Notes under the pieces: model-generated | Told to the model about the DNA's origin: nothing | The model's database searches: none | What the model saw: only the letters and a program-made list of their open reading frames with translations | NCBI RefSeq assembly: GCF_900070365.1 | Contig: NZ_LN850107.1 | Coordinates: 4,588,001 to 4,652,000 of the forward strand | Reading direction: 5' to 3' | Length of the DNA: 64,000 bases | DNA from: Alloactinosynnema sp. L-07 | GTDB lineage: Bacteria; Actinomycetota; Actinomycetes; Mycobacteriales; Pseudonocardiaceae | Shown here: in pieces, positions 27,697-36,894 of the stretch | Layout of the letters: each line of letters opens with the position of its first letter | How positions within the stretch are numbered: the stretch's first letter is position 1 | Position numbers and translations under genes: made by a program

Positions 27697-27729
27697 CTCG
27701 AACGAGTTACTCCGCGGTAACGCGGAGTA
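27697..27729 (+). promoter_or_regulatory. Leader palindromes upstream of the secreted endonuclease
   Basis: CTCG-AA-CGAG (27697-27706) and TACTCCGCG-GTAA-CGCGGAGTA (27708-27729, perfect 9-bp stem) stand side by side 26-58 bases before the ATG. They are followed by the ribosome site GGGAAGGG. They could be an operator or an mRNA structure. Confidence 0.4.
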
Positions 27730-27754
27730 GCCACCGTCGGGGAAGGGCGACCGC

Positions 27755-28924
27755 ATGAGTATTCGGCGCAAGTTCGGGTGGAACGTCTTAGCCATGGCGA
27801 CCCTGGTCGCCGCCGTCGCGTTCGGGACGCAGGCACCGTCGGCCGGAGCCGCCGCGCCGCTCACCGTGGCGCAGGCGATCGCGCAGCAGACCGGGGCAAC
27901 CGGCACCGTGCGCGGCTACGTGGTCGGACAGCCGACCGCGACCAGCACCGTGATCCGGTCGAACTTCCCCAACGACTACGCCCTCGCGCTGGCCGACTCG
28001 GCCGGCGAGACCGGCACCACGCGGATGATCTACGTGCAGATCGCCACGGGCTTCCGAGCGAGCTACGGCCTGCAGAGCAACCCGGGTCTGCTGGGCAAGC
28101 AACTCGACGTCACCGGCAAGCTCAGCGCCTATTTCTCCCACCCCGGCCTGACCACCACGACCGCGTTCGCGCTGGTCGGCACCACCCCGACCACCACGAC
28201 CACGGCGCCGCCGACCACCACGACCCCTGGTGACTACGACGGCACGTACTACCGGACGGCCATCGGCAAGACCGGCCAGCAGCTCAAGGACGAGTTGAAC
28301 CGGATCATCACCCCGCACACCAAGCTGTCCTACGACCAGGTGTGGAACGCCCTCAAGGCCACCGACCAGGACCCGGCCAACAGCAACAACGTCATCCTCC
28401 TCTACAGCGGCCGCTCCCAGAGCAAGTCGACCAACGGCGGCGGCGTCAACGACTGGAACCGCGAACACGTCTGGGCCAAGTCCCACGGCGACTTCGGCAC
28501 CGCGACCGGCCCCGGCACCGACGTCCACCACCTGCGCCCCGAGGACGTCACCGTCAACCCCAACCGCGGCAACAAGGACTTCGACCTCGGCGGCTCCCCC
28601 GCCGCCGAATGCCAGGACTGCTTCACCGACGCCGACTCCTGGGAACCCCGCGACACGGTCAAGGGCGACGTCGCCCGGATGATCTTCTACATGGCCGTGC
28701 GCTACGCGGGCACCGACGGCTGGCCGGACCTTGAGGTCAACAACAGCGTCAACAACGGCAGCGCGCCCTACATCGGCAAGCTGACCGTGCTGCGGCAGTG
28801 GAACCTGCAGGACCCGCCGGACACCTTCGAGAAGCGGCGCAACCAGGTCATCTACGACCAGTTCCAGCACAACCGCAACCCGTTCATCGACCACCCGGAA
28901 TGGGTGACGTCCATCTGGGGCTGA
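27755..28924 (+). CDS. Secreted endonuclease I with N-terminal OB-fold-like domain
   Basis: 389 residues. Signal peptide: basic start, then VLAMATLVAAVAFG, cut near AGA-AAP (about residue 33). Residues 35-140 look like the DUF6359/OB-type domain that accompanies some Bacillus extracellular nucleases (TVAQAIAQQTGATGTVRGYVVG). A Thr/Pro linker (TTPTTTTTAPPTTTTPG) leads to the EndA/NucM-type endonuclease I domain with DWNREHVWAKSHGDFG, TDVHHLRPED and NRGNKDFDLGG, which hold the catalytic His and metal ligands. It would degrade extracellular DNA or RNA. The start has GGGAAGGG just upstream. The next gene begins 12 bases after the stop. Confidence 0.9.
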   Translation: MSIRRKFGWNVLAMATLVAAVAFGTQAPSAGAAAPLTVAQAIAQQTGATGTVRGYVVGQPTATSTVIRSNFPNDYALALADSAGETGTTRMIYVQIATGFRASYGLQSNPGLLGKQLDVTGKLSAYFSHPGLTTTTAFALVGTTPTTTTTAPPTTTTPGDYDGTYYRTAIGKTGQQLKDELNRIITPHTKLSYDQVWNALKATDQDPANSNNVILLYSGRSQSKSTNGGGVNDWNREHVWAKSHGDFGTATGPGTDVHHLRPEDVTVNPNRGNKDFDLGGSPAAECQDCFTDADSWEPRDTVKGDVARMIFYMAVRYAGTDGWPDLEVNNSVNNGSAPYIGKLTVLRQWNLQDPPDTFEKRRNQVIYDQFQHNRNPFIDHPEWVTSIWG

Positions 28925-28936
28925 CATCCTCGGGGG

Positions 28937-29311
28937 ATGAGCACCCCCTGCCCCTGCGGGCTTGGCGTCCCGCTCGCGGAATGCTGTGGCCGACTGCACG
29001 ACGGCCACGCGCTGGCCGCGACCGCCGAGCAACTCATGCGGTCGCGGTTCAGCGCGTTCGCTGTTGGCGACGCGGACTATCTGCTGGCGACTTGGCATCC
29101 GTCGACTCGGCCTAAGCGGGTCGCGATCGATCCGGCGGACGTGTGGACGCACTTGGAGATCGTGGGGCGGAGCGGTGGTGGTCCGTTCCATACGGAGGGG
29201 ACGGTCGAGTTCCGGGCCCACTATGAGGCGCATGGGACGCCGGGGGTTGTGCGGGAGAACAGTCGGTTCGTTCGTGAGGGCGGCCGCTGGCTGTATGTAG
29301 ACGCCGTCTAA
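28937..29311 (+). CDS. YchJ/UPF0225-type SEC-C zinc-motif protein
   Basis: 124 residues. The N-terminal SEC-C-like zinc motif is CPCGLGVPLAECCGRLH, followed by the YchJ core AEQLMRSRFSAFAVGDADYLLATWHPSTRP and a C-terminal NTF2-like sheet ending SRFVREGGRWLYVDA. Members of UPF0225 are widespread small cytosolic proteins without a firmly known function. It follows the nuclease gene by 12 bases, probably on the same transcript, but no functional link is obvious. Confidence 0.85.
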   Translation: MSTPCPCGLGVPLAECCGRLHDGHALAATAEQLMRSRFSAFAVGDADYLLATWHPSTRPKRVAIDPADVWTHLEIVGRSGGGPFHTEGTVEFRAHYEAHGTPGVVRENSRFVREGGRWLYVDAV

Positions 29312-29339
29312 TGTGACTTCGCAGAAAGGGGCAAGGCAT

Positions 29340-29642
29340 ATGGGAACGAACGCCGGTCCTTACAGTATCGGGAGTGACTCGTGGCCCGGAATGAGCCGGG
29401 CGATCGAGGAGTGCGGCGAATTGCTCCAGGTCTTCGGAAAAGTAATTGGCGCGGGCGGAGCCACCTCGCATTGGGATGGTACGGACTTGCGGGAACGCCT
29501 GACCGAAGAACTGGGTGATGTCATCGCCGCGTTGAACTTCTTCGTTGCCGCGAACAACTTGCCGGGCTCGACTATCGCCGACCGCGCGGCCGAAAAGTTT
29601 GCGCAGTATGAGCAGTGGCACGCACAGGCGGATACCGACTAG
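29340..29642 (+). CDS. MazG-like nucleotide pyrophosphohydrolase
   Basis: 100 residues; ATG at 29340, with AAAGGGG shortly upstream. The MazG/all-alpha NTP-PPase metal motif is visible: EECGELLQ in helix 1 and ERLTEELGDVIAALNFF in helix 2, giving the ExxE...ExxD set. Single-domain MazG proteins remove non-canonical or excess dNTPs/NTPs, or act in phage-like settings. It lies 28 bases after the YchJ-like gene. Confidence 0.8.
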   Translation: MGTNAGPYSIGSDSWPGMSRAIEECGELLQVFGKVIGAGGATSHWDGTDLRERLTEELGDVIAALNFFVAANNLPGSTIADRAAEKFAQYEQWHAQADTD

Positions 29643-30166
29643 CTCAGGGACGCCTGGACTTCCGCCCGGACCCTCGCGGATCACGACGCTGTTCAAGTGA
29701 CTCGTCTTCGCGAAAAACAACTCCAATTGCCGACTTGCTCTACTGGATACAATCCTGCAGGCAATGATTGTTCTCGCGCCTTCGCTGCCTCTTCCAACGA
29801 CCCAGCTTGACATACAGACGAGAAAGCATTCCAAGATAGAGCACGGTGTCGCGAGAGTCACCCCCGACCTCCCGCCGCGATCGCCACCCGCAGATTGGCC
29901 TCGGCCAGACCATATTCTCTAATATCCTTATAGGCTACGCCCACGTTTCCCGCCATCTCCATGAGGTGCGGATTCGCTCGCCGCTTTGCGACTTTTCCGC
30001 CAAAGACAATGGTGGAAACCCTCTTGTCGGGGTTCTCGCGCGAGAGGCGGGTCGCGTCGCCCCGGCGGTCCGTGATAACGGTGCACCGGGCACCACCGCC
30101 TACTGCCTAATCTCGCCGCAGAGTCACGGATGCGCCGTTGTCGGTGGGCGTGGATATCCTTGGATC
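29643..30166. other. Lower-GC intergenic region
   Basis: 524 bases, clearly richer in A/T than the surroundings (29690-29850 and 29920-30020). No intact gene is recognisable. A minus-strand frame at 29781-29850 resembles a LuxR-type DNA-binding helix but is isolated and followed by a stop. The plus-strand open frame from 29846 is an artificial extension of the lipoprotein gene. Confidence 0.5.
29781..29850 (-). pseudogene. Possible remnant of a LuxR-type HTH
   Basis: The minus frame reads DTVLYLGMLSRLYVKLGRWK and then RQ, which recalls the end of LuxR-type HTHs (TVxxHLSRLYVKLG). It is two residues longer between TV and KLG than the usual motif, and it has no upstream domain. The likeness is suggestive only. 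Confidence 0.25.
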
Positions 30167-31210
30167 ATGGGGACTGCCGGGCGACTGCTGTTGGCGGCGC
30201 TACTACTGGCTGGTTGCTCAGCGCCCGCCCAGCCCGCCATGGCCGAGGTCAGAGTTCCCGGCATCCCTGTCACCCTCACCGCCGACAACGGCAGCCTCCT
30301 CGTCGGCCTCCGCCGAGAAGGTCAATCGCTGGTGCCCGCGCTGGTCCGGCGAGCCGCAGACGGCACGACCACCGAGATTCCTGTCCGCGCCGCGAGTCCC
30401 TATGGGCTGCTAGCGACCTGGCAGTCGATCACCGCCCGCGACGGACGCTACGTCGCCGTCGGTGGAGAACGTGGTGGGGCGCACGGCAACGTTCGCTGGA
30501 GTGTCTGGGCGGGCACCGCCGACGGAATGGCCGAGCAGCCGCAAGCCTTCAGCACCTTCGGCGGCTGGGGCGCCGGTGATCAGGTCGACGCCGCCGCCAC
30601 GCCTGCCGGGACCGTTCTCGTCGGGTCTTGGGAAAGCGCGCAGGTCGGACTCGACGTGGCGGTGTGGACCGGACAAGGCGACACCTGGACGCGGCAGTCC
30701 TCAGCGGGCACCACCCTGGAAAGCAAGCCCGGCGCGCTCGGGTTCGCCACCGCGGCCACCGGTCTCGACCAAGGCGTGCTCATCGCGGGCTGGCGGCTGG
30801 CCGACCGGATCGAACCTGTCGTGTGGCGGTCGACGCCGGGTGTGTGGTCCGTGACCACACTCCCGGACGCGGGTTCGTCGGCCACCGCGATGGCTGTCCG
30901 CTGCTGGGGTCGGAACTGTCTGGTGGCCGGGCAGGTCGACGGCAAGCTCGCCGCGTGGCGGTTCGACGGCGGTTGGGCGCGGGTCGGCGGGCTGCCCGAA
31001 ATCCAGATCAGCGACAAAGACCATTTGGCCGCGCCGGTCGAGGTGGACGGCGGGCCCGCACTGGTCGTCACCAATGGGGGCAGGGTCGAATTGGTGCGGA
31101 TCGGCGGCTCTACCACAGAACTGCGTGGGCCCTCTGGGCCGGTCACCGCCACCGCCGTGGTAAGCGGAAAACTCTTCGTCGTCGCGGGTGGGCGGCTGTG
31201 GGTGAACTGA
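30167..31210 (+). CDS. Predicted lipoprotein with repeated beta-strand pattern
   Basis: 347 residues from the ATG at 30167. A lipoprotein signal, MGTAGRLLLAALLLAGC, ends at the lipobox LLAGC (Cys17). The mature part is a run of short strands with recurring W, G and D residues (DVAVWTGQGDTWTRQ, EPVVWRSTPGVWSV, KLAAWRFDGGWARVG), which suggests a beta-propeller. No enzyme motif is visible. It is likely held on the outer face of the membrane. No family name is recognised. The gene stands alone, 120 bases before the carboxypeptidase gene. Confidence 0.75.
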   Translation: MGTAGRLLLAALLLAGCSAPAQPAMAEVRVPGIPVTLTADNGSLLVGLRREGQSLVPALVRRAADGTTTEIPVRAASPYGLLATWQSITARDGRYVAVGGERGGAHGNVRWSVWAGTADGMAEQPQAFSTFGGWGAGDQVDAAATPAGTVLVGSWESAQVGLDVAVWTGQGDTWTRQSSAGTTLESKPGALGFATAATGLDQGVLIAGWRLADRIEPVVWRSTPGVWSVTTLPDAGSSATAMAVRCWGRNCLVAGQVDGKLAAWRFDGGWARVGGLPEIQISDKDHLAAPVEVDGGPALVVTNGGRVELVRIGGSTTELRGPSGPVTATAVVSGKLFVVAGGRLWVN

Positions 31211-31330
31211 TCCGATTTGGGCCTTCACAGTTCTGGTGTGAATTTGCCCAGTTCCCACTTTGTTGTCAGATCACTGCGTCATCCCCAATTGTGGGTGCGT
31301 TCTCCGCACCCCGCATATTGGAGGAACGAA

Positions 31331-33085
31331 GTGGCACGACAACGACGAGCGGTACTCGCCGCGGCGGGCGCCGTGGCGGCCGCTGGGGCCCTGCTGCTGG
31401 GCACGCTGCCCGGCCAGGCCACGCCTACCCCGACAGCCGCCGCGCCCGGACCGGCCTACGTGTACCGGGTCCACGCCCCACTGGGGGCCGCCGCGCAGGA
31501 CCTGCTCGGCAAGGGCTTCGACGTCCTGGAGACCCGTGACGGCCAAGACCTGTTCGTCGCCGGTGACGCGCGCGTCGGTGAGCGGCTGCGCGCGGCCGGG
31601 TTCAGCGCCGCGGTCGACCAGGTGGTCCAGGCTCCACAGTGGACTCCGCCGGCCAAGCGCTGGCAGTCCCCCAGCTACACCGCGGCCGACATGGCCGACA
31701 CCTACTACGGCGGCTACCGCACGGTGAACGCCCAGTACGCCCACCTTGACTCGGTGGCGTCGCAGTACCCCGGCCTGGCCACCGTGGTCGACTACGGCGA
31801 CTCGTGGCGCAAGACCCAGGGCGCTGGCGGCTATGACCTGCGCGCCATCTGCATCACCAAGAAGGTCTCCGGCGACTGCGCCCGCACGCCCAGCGCCGCC
31901 AAGCCGCGGTTGTTCGTGATGGGCCAGCTGCACGCCCGCGAGATCACCACCGGCGACGTCGCCTACCGCTGGATCGACGAGCTGGTCACCGGCTACGGCA
32001 ACAACGCCGAGATCACCTCCATCCTTGACACCACCGAGGTCTGGGTCGTCCCGATCGCCAACCCCGACGGCGTGGACATCGTGCAGCAGGGCGGCAACTC
32101 GCCCATCCTGCAGCGCAAGAACGCCAACGGCTCTGGCTGCGCCGCCGACAGCAACGGCGTCGACCTCAACCGCAACACCAGCTCCGGCTACGGCACCGGC
32201 AGCAGCGCGTCGAAGTGCGACCAGACCTACCGGGGCACCGCGGCGAACTCCGAGGTCGAAACCAGGGCGCTGCAAGGACTGTGGAAGCAGCTGTACCCGG
32301 ACCGCCGCGACGGCGGCATGACCACCCCGGCCCCGGCCGACACCAAGGGCGTCGTGCTGAGCATGCACAGCTACTCCAACCTGGTCCTGTTCCCGTGGGG
32401 CTCCACCACGGCGCAGAAGACCGGCAACGACGCCGCACTGCGCGGCATGGCCAAGGACATGGCCCAGATCGCGGGCGGCTGGGGCTACGGCCAGCCGGGC
32501 GAGGTCCTCTACAACGCGGGCGGCTCGACCGACGACTGGGTCTACGACGAGCTCGGCGTGGCCAGCTTCGTCTGGGAGATCGGCGGCGCCAGCGGCACCT
32601 GCGGCGGCTTCGTGCCCGCCTTCAGCTGCCAGCAGAGCACGTGGTGGCCCAAGGTGAAGCCCATGCTGGTCTACTCGGCGAAGAAGGCGGCCAACCCCTA
32701 CGGCGGTGGCACCCCGCCGCCGCCCCCGCCGCCCGGCTGCGGCAAGAAGACCAACGACACCGACGTGGCCATCCCCGACGGCGGCGCGGCGGTCACCAGC
32801 TCGATCAACGTCAGCGGCTGCGCGGGCAACGCCCCGTCCGGCACCCCGGTCGAGGTCCACATCAAACACACCTGGCGGGGTGACGTCGTGGTCGACCTGG
32901 TCGCCCCCGACGGCACCGCGTACCGCTTGAAGAACACCAGCTCCAACGACTCGGCCGACAACATCGACACCACCTACACGGTGAACCTGTCGAGCGAGGC
33001 GATGAACGGCACCTGGAACCTCAAGGTCCAGGACGTCGCCCGCTACGACACGGGCTCCATCGACAGCTGGAGCCTGACCTTCTAA
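31331..33085 (+). CDS. Secreted M14 zinc carboxypeptidase with P-domain
   Basis: 584 residues; GTG at 31331 with GGAGG at 31320-31324. The signal peptide (RRAVLAAAGAVAAAGALLLG) is followed by a propeptide of about 90 residues. The M14 core has HAREITTGD (zinc His and Glu near 201-204), NPDGVDIV, DLNRNTSSGYG, LSMHSYSNLVLFPWG (third zinc ligand) and FVWEIGG with the catalytic Glu. A Pro-rich linker (GGGTPPPPPPPG) leads to a C-terminal P/homoB domain (HTWRGDVVVDLVAPDGTAY). It should trim C-terminal residues from extracellular peptides. A strong terminator follows. Confidence 0.92.
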   Translation: MARQRRAVLAAAGAVAAAGALLLGTLPGQATPTPTAAAPGPAYVYRVHAPLGAAAQDLLGKGFDVLETRDGQDLFVAGDARVGERLRAAGFSAAVDQVVQAPQWTPPAKRWQSPSYTAADMADTYYGGYRTVNAQYAHLDSVASQYPGLATVVDYGDSWRKTQGAGGYDLRAICITKKVSGDCARTPSAAKPRLFVMGQLHAREITTGDVAYRWIDELVTGYGNNAEITSILDTTEVWVVPIANPDGVDIVQQGGNSPILQRKNANGSGCAADSNGVDLNRNTSSGYGTGSSASKCDQTYRGTAANSEVETRALQGLWKQLYPDRRDGGMTTPAPADTKGVVLSMHSYSNLVLFPWGSTTAQKTGNDAALRGMAKDMAQIAGGWGYGQPGEVLYNAGGSTDDWVYDELGVASFVWEIGGASGTCGGFVPAFSCQQSTWWPKVKPMLVYSAKKAANPYGGGTPPPPPPPGCGKKTNDTDVAIPDGGAAVTSSINVSGCAGNAPSGTPVEVHIKHTWRGDVVVDLVAPDGTAYRLKNTSSNDSADNIDTTYTVNLSSEAMNGTWNLKVQDVARYDTGSIDSWSLTF

Positions 33086-33093
33086 TTCCGGCC

Positions 33094-33131
33094 AAGCGCG
33101 GCCCGGGCGAAGTCTGGCCCGGGCCGCGCTT
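33094..33131. terminator. Terminator of the M14 carboxypeptidase gene
   Basis: AAGCGCGGCCCGGGC (33094-33108) pairs perfectly with GCCCGGGCCGCGCTT (33117-33131) across 8 bases, starting 9 bases after the stop. Confidence 0.85.
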
Positions 33132-33338
33132 GCCATTGATCACTGTTCACATTTATAGAATTGTCGGACATACAGCCGCACAAACCCGACAAACCGCCTG
33201 CGCCATTTGGGCCATCAACACATGTTATATACAAATCGTATGGCCCGTATCGCGCCATGTATTCAAGTTGTAATAAACGAATGGACGTATCTCACATACC
33301 TTCCCGCTTCGACAGTGAAGCGAATTTCGGGAGGACGA

Positions 33339-35726
33339 GTGCGTCGCAGAATGGTCGTCGCGCTGGCGGCGGTCGCGGGAATCAGTGTCATGCCGGGGGT
33401 GACCGGTGCCAGCGCGGCCCCCCAGCCGCCGACGGCGCCCGTCGCCTCGGCCGAGAACGCGCCGGACGAGTTGGTCACGCCGCTGGAGAAGAAGCGGCGC
33501 GACATGCGCCAGACCGGGCTCGCCAAGGTGCTCAGCGGCGAGGCCAAGGCCGAGAAGCGCGGTGCGAGCACCGTGGTCAAGGTCAACACACCCGCGGCCA
33601 AGACAATGGCCGCCACCGGCACCAGGGCTCCCGCCGACCAGTACGTCGAGCTGGCCAGGGAGAAGACCGACAAGATCTTCGTCGTGCTCGCGGAGTTCGG
33701 CAACGAGCGGCACCCGGACTTCCCGGACCGCGACACCGACCCGAACACCGTGGGCCCGCTGCGGTTCGACGGCCCGGCGCACAACGAGATCCCGCAGCCG
33801 AACCGCGCGGTGGACAACAAGACGATCTGGCAGCCCGACTACTCGCGGGACCACTTCCAGAACCTGTACTTCTCGAACGCCGCGGGCGTCGAGTCCGTCA
33901 AGACCTACTACGAGAAGCAGTCCTCCGGGCGCTACTCGGTCGACGGCACCGTGACCGACTGGGTCAAGGTCAAGTACAACGAGGCCCGCTACGGCCGCTC
34001 CAACGGCTACCCATGTGCAGGCCGGATCTGTGGCAACAGCTGGTCCCTCGTCGCCGACGCGGTGAACCAGTGGGTGGCCGACCGCAAGGCCGCGGGCGCC
34101 ACCAGCGAGCAGATCAAGACCGAGCTCGCCGCGTTCGACACGTGGGACCGCTACGACCACGACCACGACGGCGACTTCAACGAGCGCGACGGCTACATCG
34201 ACCACTTCCAGATCGTGCACGCCGGTGGCGACCAGTCCGACGCGGACCCGCAGCAGGGCGAGGACGCCATCTGGGCGCACCGCTGGTACGCCTTCTTCGG
34301 CACCAGCACCGGCCCCGACGGCAACAAGCAGGGTGGCGCGCAGATCGGTGAAACCGGCCTGTGGGTCGGCGACTACACCATGCAGCCGGAGAACGGCGGC
34401 CTTGGCGTGTTCGCCCACGAGTACGGCCACGACCTCGGCCTGCCCGACCACTACGACACCGTCGGCCCCGGCGGCGCCAAGGAGAACGGCGTCAACTGGT
34501 GGTCGATCATGGGCCAGAGCCGCGTGTCGGCCGCCGACGAGGCGATCGGCCTGCGGGCCAACGACATGTCCGCGTGGGACCGGCTGCAGCTGGGCTGGCT
34601 GGACTACGAGACCGTGGTCGCGGGCCAGGACGAGAAGATCAAGCTCGGCCCCGGCGCGTTCAACAGCGCCGACGCTCAGGCCGCGGTCGTCGTGCTGCCG
34701 GACAAGGTGAAGACCTCCACGATCGGCGCCCCGGCGGCCGGAGCGAACCTGTGGTGGAGCGGCCAGGGCGACAACCTGTCGAACACCCTGACCCGGTCGG
34801 TCGACCTGACCGGCAAGACCACCGCCGAGCTCAAGCTCAAGGCTGACTACGACATCGAGGACTGCGACTGCGACTTCCTCTTCGTTGAGTCCTCTGTGGA
34901 TGGTGGGGCGTGGACCCCGCTGGACGGCACGGTCGATGGCAAGCCGTTCACCCGCAGTGCCGTCGGCGACCCGGCGATCACCAACACCTCGGGTGGCCGC
35001 TACGTCGACGTCTCGGTTCCGCTGAACGCCCTGGCGGGCAAGAACATCCAGCTGCGCCTGCGCTACCAGACCGACGGCGGCGTGATCCTCAAGGGCTTCC
35101 TGGCCGACGAGATCAGCGTCGTGGCCGACGGCGCGGCGATCGTGACCGACGGCGCCGAGAACGGTGCCAACGGCTGGACCGCCAACGGGTTCAAGATCAC
35201 CACGGGCACCGAGACCAGCACGTACGACAACTTCTACATCGCCAGCTTCCGCAGCTACCTGTCCTACGACAAGTACCTCAAAGTCGGCCCGTACAACTAC
35301 GGCGACCCGACGAAGCCCAACTGGGCGACCCGGTTCCCGTACCAGGACGGCCTGCTCGTGTCCTACTGGGACACGTCGCAGATCGACAACAACACCAGCG
35401 CTCACCCCGGTGAGGGCCTGATGCTGGTCGTCGACGCCAACCCGGCCCCCATCTACAACATGCAGGGTGCCGCCTGGCGCCCCCGCATCGCCGGTTACGA
35501 CGCGCCGTTCTCGCTGCAGAAGTCGGACTCGTTCACGCTGTACGCCAACGGCAAGCCCAGTTACGTGCGCGGCAAGGCGGCCCAGCCGCTGTTCGACGAC
35601 CGCAAACCGTACTGGAACGAGACCCAGCCGACAGCGGGCGTCAAGCTCCCCGCGGTGGGCGTCAGCATCAAGGTGCTGGCACAGAACGACAAGAACATGA
35701 CGATCCGCGTGTTCCCCACGAAGTAG
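33339..35726 (+). CDS. Secreted M6 (immune inhibitor A-type) metalloprotease
   Basis: 795 residues; GTG at 33339 with GGGAGG at 33329-33334. The frame opens upstream but without a ribosome site. The signal peptide (MVVALAAVAGISVMPGVTGASAA) is followed by a propeptide. The zinc site HEYGHDLGLPDHYDT lies near residue 360, with the SIMGQSR Met-turn after it, as in InhA-type peptidases. The C-terminal half contains a MAM-like beta domain (DCDCDFLFVESSVDGGAWTP) and an immune-inhibitor tail. It would cleave extracellular proteins. The 250 bases upstream are A/T-rich and probably hold its promoter. It forms a secreted-protease neighbourhood with the M14 gene. Confidence 0.92.
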   Translation: MRRRMVVALAAVAGISVMPGVTGASAAPQPPTAPVASAENAPDELVTPLEKKRRDMRQTGLAKVLSGEAKAEKRGASTVVKVNTPAAKTMAATGTRAPADQYVELAREKTDKIFVVLAEFGNERHPDFPDRDTDPNTVGPLRFDGPAHNEIPQPNRAVDNKTIWQPDYSRDHFQNLYFSNAAGVESVKTYYEKQSSGRYSVDGTVTDWVKVKYNEARYGRSNGYPCAGRICGNSWSLVADAVNQWVADRKAAGATSEQIKTELAAFDTWDRYDHDHDGDFNERDGYIDHFQIVHAGGDQSDADPQQGEDAIWAHRWYAFFGTSTGPDGNKQGGAQIGETGLWVGDYTMQPENGGLGVFAHEYGHDLGLPDHYDTVGPGGAKENGVNWWSIMGQSRVSAADEAIGLRANDMSAWDRLQLGWLDYETVVAGQDEKIKLGPGAFNSADAQAAVVVLPDKVKTSTIGAPAAGANLWWSGQGDNLSNTLTRSVDLTGKTTAELKLKADYDIEDCDCDFLFVESSVDGGAWTPLDGTVDGKPFTRSAVGDPAITNTSGGRYVDVSVPLNALAGKNIQLRLRYQTDGGVILKGFLADEISVVADGAAIVTDGAENGANGWTANGFKITTGTETSTYDNFYIASFRSYLSYDKYLKVGPYNYGDPTKPNWATRFPYQDGLLVSYWDTSQIDNNTSAHPGEGLMLVVDANPAPIYNMQGAAWRPRIAGYDAPFSLQKSDSFTLYANGKPSYVRGKAAQPLFDDRKPYWNETQPTAGVKLPAVGVSIKVLAQNDKNMTIRVFPTK

Positions 35727-35735
35727 TCTCTGGTT

Positions 35736-35783
35736 GAGAAGGAGAGCCCGGGCCCACCAAGTCGGCCCGGGCTCTTCCTTCTC
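35736..35783. terminator. Terminator between the M6 protease gene and broken dinB
   Basis: A long hairpin (35736-35783): AGCCCGGGCC (35744-35753) pairs with GGCCCGGGCT (35763-35772), and the outer GAGAAGGA pairs with TCCTTCTC after a single bulged base. It serves the protease gene and possibly the minus-strand dinB remnant. Confidence 0.8.
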
Positions 35784-35879
35784 TTGAAGGGGGGCGGCAG
35801 GGTGAGTCCGGGGTTCACCGCGGCGATGGCCGGATCGGACCACGCGGTGATCTTGCGGGTGAAGATCCGCGCAGACCTG

Positions 35880-36819
35880 TCAGTCGGGGAGCAGTGGGAC
35901 CGAGACGCCGGGGTCGCGGCCCAACAGGACGGCCCTGGTCACCGAGGTCGAGCCAAAGCGGTCGCGCAGCGAATCGATCGCTTCGTCGAGGTCGAGCGGG
36001 GCGCCGGAGTCGAACGGCAGCGCGAGTTGGACGGCGTTGTCACGGGAGAGGTTGGCCAGCGTGAGCCCGATGAGCGTGATGCCCTGCTCGAAGATCATCG
36101 GCAGAGCGGTGCGCAGCAGGCCGCGGGTCGCGGTTGTGGGCCAAAGCGTGCAGGTGGCGGCCGGAGGCGCGGCCCAGCATGGACATCAGGGCCGATTCGG
36201 ACAGATCGGCCACCTCGCCGACCGTGCTGATGCCGAGTTCGTGCAGCTTGCGCGCGGTCACCTTGCCGACGCCCCACAGCCGTTCGACCGGCAGCGGGTG
36301 CAGGAAGTCCAGTTCGCCGTCAGGTTCGACCACGAGCAGCCCGTCGGGTTTGGCCACGCCGCTGGCCACCTTCGCCAGGAACTTGGTGCGGGCCACGCCG
36401 ACGGTGATCGGCAGGCCGACCCGGCGCAGCACCTCAGCGCGCAGCCGGGCGGCGATGGCAGGCGGGGTGCCCGCGATCCGCCACAGGCCGCCGACGTCGA
36501 GGAACGCCTCGTCGATCGAGATGCCCTCGACCAGCGGGGTCGTGTCACGGAAGACCTCGAAGACGGCCTTGCTGGCCTCGGAATACGCCGACATGCGCGG
36601 GGGCACCACGATCGCGCGCGGACACAGGCGCCGGGCCTCGCCGCCGCCCATGGCGGTGCGCACGCCGAACGCCTTGGCCTCGTAGCTGGCCGCGAGGACC
36701 ACCCCGCCGCCGACGATGACCGGCCTGCCGCGCAGCCACGGCTTGTCGCGCTGCTCGACGGAGGCGTAGAACGCGTCCAGGTCGGCGTGCAGGATGGTCG
36801 CCCGGTTCGACACGAACAT
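35880..36819 (-). pseudogene. dinB: DNA polymerase IV (DinB), internal deletion and frameshift
   Basis: The first part (from 36819) encodes the palm, fingers and thumb of a Y-family polymerase: HADLDAFYASVEQRD with the first catalytic Asp, SYEAKAFGVRTAM, and SIDEAFLDVGG with the Asp-Glu pair. It then reaches HNRDPR and runs into an unrelated tail ending at 36040. The C-terminal end of the little-finger domain (MIFEQGITLIGLTLANLSRD to the LLPD terminus at 35880) follows directly in another frame; upstream of it that frame reads GLLRTALP. About 90-100 residues of linker and little finger are missing at the joint near 36130-36140. The product would be a truncated polymerase of 259 residues. A LexA box overlaps the start. 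Confidence 0.85.
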
Positions 36820-36826
36820 ATGTTCG
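36813..36826. promoter_or_regulatory. LexA (SOS) box overlapping the dinB start
   Basis: CGAAC-ATAT-GTTCG (36813-36826) is a perfect match to the actinobacterial SOS box CGAAC-N4-GTTCG. The dinB ATG lies inside the palindrome, so either transcription starts very close (leaderless) or translation begins at the in-frame GTG six bases on. The divergent gene at 36895 starts 69 bases to the right and could share the control. Confidence 0.8.
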
Positions 36827-36894
36827 CATAGTCCGTCGAAAAAATCTCGAATAGATCACAGTTTCAGAGGTCGACTTGCCGATAGTGTGCCTGC

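Larger units (their letters stand above)
27118..27754. other. Intergenic region with a BBE gene relic and a leader hairpin
   Basis: 637 bases between the divergent BBE oxidase 1 and secreted endonuclease genes. It contains the BBE relic (27264-27385, minus) and a hairpin in the leader of the nuclease gene (27708-27729). The rest (27390-27690) shows no frame with a recognisable product on either strand. Confidence 0.6.
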
